The notes beneath the pieces were generated by a model that saw only the letters and a list, made by a program, of their open reading frames with translations, did no database searches and was not told the DNA's origin. Positions 16,988-23,715 of a stretch of 33,566 nt of DNA are shown here, in pieces. The translations under genes were made by a program, and so were the position numbers. Position 1 is the stretch's first letter, and the number at the start of each line of letters is the position of its first letter. The stretch is from Candidatus Peregrinibacteria bacterium (GTDB lineage: Bacteria > Patescibacteriota > Gracilibacteria > UBA1369), in assembly GCA_020851415.1 (NCBI GenBank), contig JADZCU010000070.1, positions 1 through 33,566 of the forward strand, written 5' to 3'.

Positions 16988-17596
16988 TTACAGGTCTAGC
17001 TTATTCATTCGCTTCAGATTGAGATTTTTGTCATTTTTTTTAATTAATGACAAAGATAAATTGCAGTGGATAATATCTAGTTCTATCAGGTTGTTGCGAG
17101 CTATTGTTTCTCCAGACTCGACACAATCTATGCCAAATGGGAAAAAACTGGGGATGGTTGCTTCAATTGAACCACTAAGTTTGTAAATATTTCTATTGTT
17201 AGCTGAGCTTTTTTGTTCTAAATAGTTTTGTGTAATAAACGGATAGGATGAGACAATTGTATCATTTTCGCTAATATTCTTCACGGAATCGGTAATTAAA
17301 CTCATTCTTGTATTTATCCAGTTAAATTTTTTCAATTTATCAAAGCTAACTTTGTGTTGCAGTTCATGTTCTAATATCCATTCGTCTGGAACAATACCTA
17401 AATCAACTTTCTCATTGAGAATAAGTGAACAAATATCTGATGGCTTTAAAAGAAAGAAAATATAGTCTTCTGACTCAAAAAATAATTTTCTTTCTTGTTC
17501 AATGTTAAAGACATTATCTTTGACGTTGTTTTTAACAATTGACAGACTATTATTATGAAATCTTCCTTTTGGGAGAGCTATTTTAAGCTTAGACAT
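16988..17596 (-). CDS. HisG-like (ATP phosphoribosyltransferase family) enzyme
   Basis: This protein shows the short-form HisG fold signature: LPKGR near the N terminus, DLGIVPDEW (about 65-73), then GSIEA (142-146) and the PRPP-binding loop ESGETIARNN (160-169), corresponding to the E-T/S-G-x-T-L-x-x-N motif of HisG. The phosphoribosyl-binding loop is intact. It is divergent from true HisG, for example PSFFPFGID where housekeeping HisG has P-GLAD. I see no other his genes, so a pathway-specific phosphoribosyltransferase is more likely than histidine biosynthesis. The preferred ATG at 17596 overlaps the purM stop (ATGTCTAA); an upstream in-frame ATG lies at 17608. HisG homologues PenA/CofA begin coformycin-type nucleoside biosynthesis in actinomycetes. 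Confidence 0.85.
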   Translation of the reverse strand: MSKLKIALPKGRFHNNSLSIVKNNVKDNVFNIEQERKLFFESEDYIFFLLKPSDICSLILNEKVDLGIVPDEWILEHELQHKVSFDKLKKFNWINTRMSLITDSVKNISENDTIVSSYPFITQNYLEQKSSANNRNIYKLSGSIEATIPSFFPFGIDCVESGETIARNNLIELDIIHCNLSLSLIKKNDKNLNLKRMNKLDL

Positions 17597-18770
17597 GCTT
17601 TTTCTCATATTGGAGGATTTTTTTACTCATCGGATCTGTGATTTCAATTTCATTTGTATCTTCCCGCGAAGACCTCTCAACACGTCCTATTACTTTTGCC
17701 TCAATATCAAAACTCGCAGCTATTTTAAGAATATCTTCCACAGCCTCTTTAACACAAGATATTATCAATCTACACCCCATATTAAATGTTTTGTATAATT
17801 CATGAGGTTCAATATCTGAATTCTCGTAAACAAATCTAAAAAAGGCGCCAGGATCAATCATATCATCCATTATATATTTCACATCCTTTCCAAATCTTAT
17901 TGGTTTTGTTAATCCTCCTCCTGTGCAATTAAAAATCCCCTTTATTCCATTTTTATCATTTTCTAATAACTCTTTTATAAGAGGGAGATAAGAACGAGTT
18001 GGGGAGAGCATAGCCGCTCCCAGTGTCATGTCCGTACCGGGAATTTGGGTTTTTAAATTAAATTTGCCTGAATATGCACTGTCTGAAATATTTTTATCAT
18101 AAGTTTCAGGATATTTTTCTTTGTACGAGGAATCAAGCATTGCGTGGGCTAGCAGGGTAAATCCATTACTGCTTACCCCAGAGTTATATTCATTTTCATA
18201 TTTCGTTTTTCCATACGATGCAAATCCTACCAATATGTCTCCGTCCGCTGTTTGACTTGCATCTACTATATCCTCTATTTTCATTCTCGCAGAAGCATCA
18301 GAATTTACAACAATTGTACGAACATTGTTCCCTGTGTCAGCGGTTTCCCCGCCGCACATATCAATTTTCACATAACCAGCAAGTTTCTCTATAGCTTCTT
18401 TGTAACCATCGATAATTTTTGAAATTGCTTCGTCAGAAATAACCATTGGATTTCTATCAATGCTGTTTGTTAATTGAAATCTCTCTGTTGCACCTACGGC
18501 TGCCATATCATCGATATTCATAACAAGGCTATCATGAGCAATGCCTTTCCACACATCAGTGGGAAACCCTTCTTTTGTGGCCATGTATGCTATATTCGCC
18601 TTGCTTCCAGCTCCATCAGTATGTTTTAGATAACAATACTTATCATCATCAGCAATATCAGGAGATATGAAGCAGAAAGCTCCAGGGAAAATTCCTTTAT
18701 CTAATTTTTTAGTTGCTTCATGAACAGCGTCTTTGTCAGCATCGGATCCTAATTCTTTGTAGGTTAGCAT
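17589..18770 (-). CDS. purM: PurM: phosphoribosylformylglycinamidine cyclo-ligase (AIR synthetase), long type
   Basis: This is a PurM-superfamily ATP-dependent cyclase. The N terminus has KGIFPGAFCFISPD and the nucleotide-binding HTDGAGSK (50-57), followed by MNIDDMAAVGA (84-94), CGGETAD (139-145) and, in the C-terminal domain, NCTGGGLTKP. At 393 residues it matches the longer PurM type seen in Bacteroidetes rather than the roughly 345-residue common form. Canonically it closes the imidazole ring of AIR in purine synthesis. Here it is the promoter-proximal gene of a five-gene coupled operon without other pur genes. It may supply AIR or perform a related ring closure on a pathway-specific amide; which one is inference. 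Confidence 0.92.
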   Translation of the reverse strand: MLTYKELGSDADKDAVHEATKKLDKGIFPGAFCFISPDIADDDKYCYLKHTDGAGSKANIAYMATKEGFPTDVWKGIAHDSLVMNIDDMAAVGATERFQLTNSIDRNPMVISDEAISKIIDGYKEAIEKLAGYVKIDMCGGETADTGNNVRTIVVNSDASARMKIEDIVDASQTADGDILVGFASYGKTKYENEYNSGVSSNGFTLLAHAMLDSSYKEKYPETYDKNISDSAYSGKFNLKTQIPGTDMTLGAAMLSPTRSYLPLIKELLENDKNGIKGIFNCTGGGLTKPIRFGKDVKYIMDDMIDPGAFFRFVYENSDIEPHELYKTFNMGCRLIISCVKEAVEDILKIAASFDIEAKVIGRVERSSREDTNEIEITDPMSKKILQYEKKHV

Positions 18771-18817
18771 TTTAAAAATAATTTAAAGTTTATATGGGAA
18801 ATTTAACAATTATTTAC

Positions 18818-18862
18818 TTGAAGAGCCCGTCCAATCTAGGATAGATTAACGTATGTTGTCAA
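18818..18862. promoter_or_regulatory. Divergent overlapping promoters with a shared -10 dyad
   Basis: Toward the kinase gene: TTGAAG (18818-18823), 18 nt, TAGATT (18842-18847). Toward the purM operon on the minus strand: TTGACA (18862-18857), 18 nt, TAGATT (18838-18833). The two -10 boxes lie head to head and form a perfect dyad AATCTA-GGA-TAGATT (18833-18847). A protein bound there would control both transcripts at once. The calls rest on motif match and spacing only. Confidence 0.5.
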
Positions 18863-18884
18863 CGAAACTATGAAGTAATGCCCA

Positions 18885-19517
18885 ATGAGTTTTATTTCTG
18901 AATACTCTGCCTTTGAATGTATCAGTAAAATATGTCTAGATGAATCACCAGATTTACTACTAATAGGTGGGCCAACTGGCAGCGGCAAAAGCACTTTATC
19001 GCTTAGAATATCAAATGAATTGCAAATTTCACGATTATCCCTTGATAATTATTTTAAGGATGAGGGAGAAATGGAGATTGTTTTACCTCAACTTAATTTA
19101 AGACAATGGGATGCTCCGGATTGTTACCACTGGGATCTCCTGATAGAAAATCTGCAGGATATTTTTAGGAAAAAAATAGCAAAAATACCTGTTTTTTCAC
19201 ATGAAAACTCAAGGCAAAATGGCTGGGTTGATTTCACGATTCAAAAAACACCTTTGATTATTGAAGGACTTTACGCTTTGAGTCCAGAAATATTAGGAAT
19301 AGCTGAATCTATGAGGCTTAAAGTTCTTTCTGTTTTTTTAGATATTCCTGAGGAAGTAAGATGGCAGAGGAAATACAATAGGGATGTATTGGAAAGAAAT
19401 GAAAATCCGTCGACTTTGCGAATTTGGTTTGATCATATTATTAAACCTGCTGAAAAAAAGTGGATTAATCAGCAGTCGACAATGGCTGATTTAATAGTAA
19501 CTCATGATTTCAAGTGA
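18885..19517 (+). CDS. Uridine kinase-like P-loop kinase
   Basis: This protein belongs to the uridine kinase/phosphoribulokinase group, which phosphorylates nucleosides or related small molecules with ATP. The Walker A motif GGPTGSGKST (28-37) is intact. The substrate-proximal SLDNYFKDE (52-60) matches the family S-x-D-x-Y/F motif. WDAPDCYHWDLL, IIEGLYAL (125-132) and the Arg-rich lid RDVLERNENP (166-175) follow the Udk order. At 210 residues the size is typical. It is transcribed away from the purM-hisG-like operon and sits inside the same direct-repeat brackets, so it probably serves the same pathway (precursor salvage, product activation or self-protection). The exact substrate is unknown. 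Confidence 0.87.
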   Translation: MSFISEYSAFECISKICLDESPDLLLIGGPTGSGKSTLSLRISNELQISRLSLDNYFKDEGEMEIVLPQLNLRQWDAPDCYHWDLLIENLQDIFRKKIAKIPVFSHENSRQNGWVDFTIQKTPLIIEGLYALSPEILGIAESMRLKVLSVFLDIPEEVRWQRKYNRDVLERNENPSTLRIWFDHIIKPAEKKWINQQSTMADLIVTHDFK

Positions 19518-19616
19518 TTAGGGAACGCGCGTGCATGAGAGGTGTTTGTGTTGTTCCATCATTGAAAAAAGTGTTTGTTCGGAGGATTCGCTCGATGACC
19601 AAAAACATTTATATTG

Positions 19617-19646
19617 GTGTGCTTTTTGAAGTTTTCAGTATATAAT
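19617..19646 (+). repeat. Right copy of 30-bp direct repeat: pilin operon promoter
   Basis: This is the partner of 14877-14906. It ends in TATAAT (19641-19646), 25 nt before the TTG start of the first pilin gene, so it is the likely -10 of the operon. No good -35 hexamer is visible. The stretch between the kinase stop (19517) and this repeat shows nothing else. Confidence 0.8.
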
Positions 19647-19671
19647 ATCCGAAGACTTTAAATTCATAGTC

Positions 19672-20376
19672 TTGAAACGAAAAACGCAAAATAAAATTCA
19701 GCCCGGCTTTTGTTTTTCACATTTTAGATCGGGTTTTACGCTTGCAGAGTTTATAGTGGTTATTGCCATTCTTTTGCTGCTTTTTACGCTTTCGATGCGT
19801 GGGCTGGTGAATTCGCAACGTAGTTTTTTGTTTAATAATACAGCTGAAAGAATTATTCAGATGGTTCGCGAATCCCGCAGTTTGGCTGTTACCGGGAAAG
19901 CTCAACCTGATTATACCGATGCGGACAAGGATGTTGTTGCCTCCACAGATCCGGGTGATTTTGTTACTCCGGCGCATTATGGCGTGCATTTTGATACCGC
20001 TTCAAGTCCGCAAAAACTGGTGATGTTTTTTGATGTGAATTTGGGCGAAAGCTCCGATCAAAATGAGGGTGTGTATGATCCGCCAAGCGCTATTGCCGGG
20101 ATTGGTGATTTTGAAGATGGCAAGGACGTGAAGCTGGCTGAATTTACCCTGGATGATTCGATGAGTTTTATTTTGGCTCCTGCCGGAACGAATACTGTTA
20201 TGTTTAGTCCGATTTTTGCAGATACAAGTTTTGATGCTCCCCTGGCCGGTACAAAAATTTTTATTTTTGGCGTTGAGGATACGGGTGGGACTATTGACCG
20301 CAAGCGTTGTTATAAAATCCACATAGTGGCAGGTGTACCAGAAGTGGCTGACAGTACAGATGATTCGTCATGTTAA
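19672..20376 (+). CDS. GspH/FimT-like type IV pseudopilin
   Basis: This is a minor pilin or pseudopilin of a type IV pilus-like machine. A 20-residue basic leader precedes the prepilin peptidase site SG|FTLAEF, with Glu at +5 and a hydrophobic helix IVVIAILLLLFTLSM, so it is a canonical class III signal. The 210-residue globular part is Asp/Gly-rich and probably beta. The start is a TTG at 19672, preceded by a TATAAT box at 19641-19646; no ATG gives a complete leader. It is the first gene of a four-gene pseudopilin run with 20-42 nt gaps. A truncated relic of the same gene lies at 14907-15012. Confidence 0.88.
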   Translation: MKRKTQNKIQPGFCFSHFRSGFTLAEFIVVIAILLLLFTLSMRGLVNSQRSFLFNNTAERIIQMVRESRSLAVTGKAQPDYTDADKDVVASTDPGDFVTPAHYGVHFDTASSPQKLVMFFDVNLGESSDQNEGVYDPPSAIAGIGDFEDGKDVKLAEFTLDDSMSFILAPAGTNTVMFSPIFADTSFDAPLAGTKIFIFGVEDTGGTIDRKRCYKIHIVAGVPEVADSTDDSSC

Positions 20377-20396
20377 TTTTCTGAAAGTTCCAACGA

Positions 20397-21119
20397 ATGA
20401 AATTTTTTCTATCTACAATCAGACAAAAACTTCTGAAGGGGAAACGCCCCGGAGAAACATTGATTGAAGTTATTATGGCAATCTTTGTGGTTGCTGTTGG
20501 TTCTGCAGCGGCTACCTCTTTGATTGTTACGGCAATTCAGGCTAACAGTTTTAGTCGTGATAATTTGATTGCATTGAATCTGGCCGTTGAGGGTATTGAG
20601 GCGATGCGTAATGTTCGTGATTCAAACTGGTTACGTTTTGGCTTTGATAAGGAAAACTGCTGGAATTTGGATCCTGAACAGACGGCGTGTACTGCGCTCA
20701 CAATCACTACAAGCGCTATAGATGCCGGTGACTATACTGTGGATTTGAATCCGAATACTTTTCAGTGGACGCTGACGAAAATTACTACCGGTGCTTTGAA
20801 TTTGGCTGATGGAACCAGTGACGCGGATTATCAACTGAATTATGTGGATGCAACTGCTGCTGATAGTGATGGGAATGGTGTTCTGACCGATGATCCAGAT
20901 TTGTATGTTTCAAAAAATATTGTGGACGCTTTGACGCTTGTGAGTACCGGTGAAAGTAAATTTTATCGGTCGATTGTTGTTACGTATCCGGCTGTTTGTC
21001 CCAGCCTGAACAAATGTATGGACATTACCTCAACGGTTCAGTGGAAAGTTGGAAATCGCGTGGACAAGGTTCAACTTAAATCTTCTCTGACCAACTACGA
21101 TAAAGTGAAGAAATCTTAA
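20397..21119 (+). CDS. PilV/GspI-like prepilin
   Basis: A type IV prepilin with the cleavage motif RPG|ETLIEV (Glu at +5) after a short basic leader and the helix VIMAIFVVAVGSAAATSLIV. The residue after the cleavage site is Glu rather than the usual Phe/Met. The segment IALNLAVEGIEAMRNVRD is typical of GspI/PilV (LA-x-x-EG-x-E). The C-terminal domain carries Asp/Asn-rich loops and a few Cys residues. It lies 20 nt after the first pilin gene in the same operon and probably forms part of the pseudopilus tip complex. Confidence 0.88.
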   Translation: MKFFLSTIRQKLLKGKRPGETLIEVIMAIFVVAVGSAAATSLIVTAIQANSFSRDNLIALNLAVEGIEAMRNVRDSNWLRFGFDKENCWNLDPEQTACTALTITTSAIDAGDYTVDLNPNTFQWTLTKITTGALNLADGTSDADYQLNYVDATAADSDGNGVLTDDPDLYVSKNIVDALTLVSTGESKFYRSIVVTYPAVCPSLNKCMDITSTVQWKVGNRVDKVQLKSSLTNYDKVKKS

Positions 21120-21142
21120 TCGTCACAGTTTTTTCTTTTTAC

Positions 21143-22282
21143 ATGAAAACTCCAGCACACATTATTCGGAAAATTTTTGGATCGGGCAAAAATGCGCCTG
21201 GTTTTACGCTGGTGGAAATCATTATTGCATCGAGCATATTTACAATCGTGAGTTTGATTGGTGTGACGGTGTTTATTAACGTGACCCGCATTCAACGAAA
21301 AATTGCCCTTGAAAACGCGATTTATGAGGACGGACGTTTTATGATGGAACGCATTGCGCGTGAGATTCGCGCTAATACTGTGGATTATGAAGAGTACTAT
21401 AATAAACTGGTTGAGGGTGGAAAATTTGGCGAAATGTATACCTGTTACGCCTCCAGATTTTATAATCCGGGAACGGGTGGAACGGGGACTGGAAATCTTG
21501 GAGCTTATTGTTCGGATCCTGCTCTGGGTGATCCCGAGAGTAATCCGGGTTGTGTTATTGATAAAACAACTTTGGACGTGAATACAGGGAAAAACCCTTA
21601 TAGTGGAAATATTTTTGCGGCTGATAAAAATCCGGAGGATGCCAATGCGTTTTGTGACCAGCACTTTGGAGGCGCCACCGATTGTGGCGGTGACTTTGAT
21701 TTGCATAATCAGTCTCAACTGTATTTGATCAATTCGAAAGGTACGAAAAAAACTTTTATCACCCGTAAACGTGTGAACGACACACCGGTTGATGAGTACT
21801 CTTTAGCGATGCTGCAGATTGAGGGAATTGATACGAATACGGACTCCATAGTTGATCAGTGGACCGATTTGACTGTCTCTCCTAAAGAGTTTAACTGTGC
21901 GGCAAATTATGATTGTCCGGGCTCCACGCTTTCTGATCTTGAATCGACTTTGAACGGCATTACTTCAGCTACACGATACGTTGGTTTTGTTCCTATTTCT
22001 CCAATGAGAACCACTATTAAGGATTTGAGATTTTATGTTTCTCCTTTGGAAGACCCAAGAAAAGCTTTTGCGGAGACTTCTACCGCTGACGCTATTCAGC
22101 AGCAACCACATATTACGGTTGTTATGGTGTTGCAACCTGCGGCAAGCGAACTTGGAAACTTTGCCAGCGATCCGCCAACTATCACTTTGCAAAACACGAT
22201 TTCGAGTCGTGTTTATAATGAGGTGAAAAGTTATACCGGAGAAGGAACATGTGCTACGAACGGTTATACGCCGACACCTTAA
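21143..22282 (+). CDS. PilW/GspJ-like prepilin, 379 aa
   Basis: A class III signal with APG|FTLVEI (Glu at +5) and the helix IIIASSIFTIVSLIGVTVFI. The segment RFMMERIAREIRANTVDYEEYY after the helix is characteristic of PilW/GspJ proteins (M-x-R-I-x-R-x-I-R). The protein is large for the family, with an extended Asp/Gly/Cys-containing globular domain that may carry an adhesive or calcium-binding surface. It is co-transcribed with its neighbours (23-nt gap upstream, 42-nt gap downstream). Confidence 0.88.
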   Translation: MKTPAHIIRKIFGSGKNAPGFTLVEIIIASSIFTIVSLIGVTVFINVTRIQRKIALENAIYEDGRFMMERIAREIRANTVDYEEYYNKLVEGGKFGEMYTCYASRFYNPGTGGTGTGNLGAYCSDPALGDPESNPGCVIDKTTLDVNTGKNPYSGNIFAADKNPEDANAFCDQHFGGATDCGGDFDLHNQSQLYLINSKGTKKTFITRKRVNDTPVDEYSLAMLQIEGIDTNTDSIVDQWTDLTVSPKEFNCAANYDCPGSTLSDLESTLNGITSATRYVGFVPISPMRTTIKDLRFYVSPLEDPRKAFAETSTADAIQQQPHITVVMVLQPAASELGNFASDPPTITLQNTISSRVYNEVKSYTGEGTCATNGYTPTP

Positions 22283-22324
22283 TTTTTTAAGTTTCGTTTT
22301 TCATTATTCTTTGTTTCACAGGTC

Positions 22325-23647
22325 ATGAAGTACACCAAAAAAAATACGGATCGAAGTTGTCGTTTGGCCAATGAGGGCGCGGTACGTTCGTCGAAATTGT
22401 ATGGAACGAAGCCAGGTGTTTCGCTTCTTATTTCGTTGATTCTTGTTTCGATTTTGGTGATTTTTGGTATTGGTGTCAGTAATTTGGTTATATCTTCTAT
22501 TCGTGAATCTGCAAATGTAAATCAGGCAAATCAGGCCTACTATGCTGCGGAGGGTGGCATGGAGGTGGGGTTACTGGAGAATAAGAATAAGGATGCGGGG
22601 TATGATGCCACGTTGGCTGATGTTTATTATAATGGATCGGGGAAACCGGGTGAGCCAGGTGTTCTTTTGAGTAAGGTAAAAATTCAGGGAACCGTGCCTG
22701 CCAGCTCTCAGATTGGCGGTGAATATGTGATGCCACGCCCGGGGACGGGAACTGCAGGGACGGGTTGTGATCCTTTGGATCCCCCGGTTGATGTTTCTGA
22801 TTCAACAAAAGGAATAGATCATGCCTGTAACTGGAACAAGATTAAGGTTGGAGAGACTGTGGGGATTCCGCTTTATACGACTATGGTAGATCCTGCTGAC
22901 ACCTCAAAAACGATCATTAAAAATCCTGAGGATTTAGATTTGCAAACTTTAAAAGTGAAGGTGAGGACGCCGTGTTTGGAGGGTGCTGCCGGCGGGCCAA
23001 ATAGTTGTACTTCCAGCGGAAGGTATCGGTTGGATGATTATAATGGTGTAGATACTGAGCTAAAATGTACTTCTTCTAAGCCAGATCTTTGTGGGGATAC
23101 GGTGGTTTCCTGGTCAATTGTGGGAAGTAATTTGACCGGGGATAAGGTGTATACTTTGGTGCCATATGATGTGTTTGACTCATCTCTTAAAAAAAGAATC
23201 AAATCTAACTCTGAAACGTACGAGTGGTTGATTAACTCGGTTAGATCTACAGGCAGTCCTTTTAGTGGTTTTTCTTGTGTACCTTATTGTGTCTTGTACG
23301 GGGGCAGATTTGGCGTTGATCCACTTGATGACGCAAACCCAGGTACTGTTCTTGATTTTCTTTTGAATGGGACTGTTGATCCGTGGTTTGTTCGATCTGG
23401 GATGGACAAGATTAATAAACCTGTACTAAAGTTGTCAGTTATTGGCAGTTTAAGTGAATTTTCCTCTGGTGACGCTGTCCCTTATCTTGAGTATCAGATT
23501 GTTTCCAATATTGGTGTTGGTGGTTCTGCTCCTCCTGATTTAGCTCAAACTATTACGGCTGAGGGCTTTTCAGGTCCTTTTAAGCAGGTACTTGAGGTAA
23601 AATTGCCGCAAGAAACCGGATTGCTGGAATATGTTATACAGCAATAA
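22325..23647 (+). CDS. PilX/GspK-like minor pilin, 440 aa
   Basis: A 32-residue leader precedes PG|VSLLIS and the helix LILVSILVIFGIGVSNLV. There is no Glu at +5, as is usual for GspK-type tip pseudopilins. The segment ANQAYYAAEGGMEVGLL matches the PilX/GspK signature (AYYAAEAG-x-E). The roughly 370-residue ectodomain contains several Cys pairs and Gly/Pro/Asp-rich loops. It is last in the four-gene set, so this cluster encodes a complete H/I/J/K-like minor tip complex without a major pilin or motor genes in the window. Confidence 0.87.
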   Translation: MKYTKKNTDRSCRLANEGAVRSSKLYGTKPGVSLLISLILVSILVIFGIGVSNLVISSIRESANVNQANQAYYAAEGGMEVGLLENKNKDAGYDATLADVYYNGSGKPGEPGVLLSKVKIQGTVPASSQIGGEYVMPRPGTGTAGTGCDPLDPPVDVSDSTKGIDHACNWNKIKVGETVGIPLYTTMVDPADTSKTIIKNPEDLDLQTLKVKVRTPCLEGAAGGPNSCTSSGRYRLDDYNGVDTELKCTSSKPDLCGDTVVSWSIVGSNLTGDKVYTLVPYDVFDSSLKKRIKSNSETYEWLINSVRSTGSPFSGFSCVPYCVLYGGRFGVDPLDDANPGTVLDFLLNGTVDPWFVRSGMDKINKPVLKLSVIGSLSEFSSGDAVPYLEYQIVSNIGVGGSAPPDLAQTITAEGFSGPFKQVLEVKLPQETGLLEYVIQQ

Positions 23648-23656
23648 AAATTAGAT

Positions 23657-23712
23657 TTGACAAGTTGAGGTTTTTCATGATATAAAAAGATACTTCACTA
23701 ACAATTATTGTT
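23657..23712 (+). promoter_or_regulatory. Promoter and palindrome before the first surface protein
   Basis: TTGACA (23657-23662), an 18-nt spacer and TATAAA (23681-23686) form a strong promoter match. Downstream, AACAAT-T-ATTGTT (23700-23712) is a perfect 13-bp palindrome ending three bases before the ATG. It is either an operator or a small leader hairpin. Confidence 0.55.
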
Positions 23713-23715
23713 GTC

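Noticed and set aside
14877-19646. Insertion sequence or transposon bounded by the repeats
   Set aside because: No transposase, integrase, terminal inverted repeats or tRNA attachment site is visible; the repeat is a piece of a pilin gene, so homologous recombination fits better.
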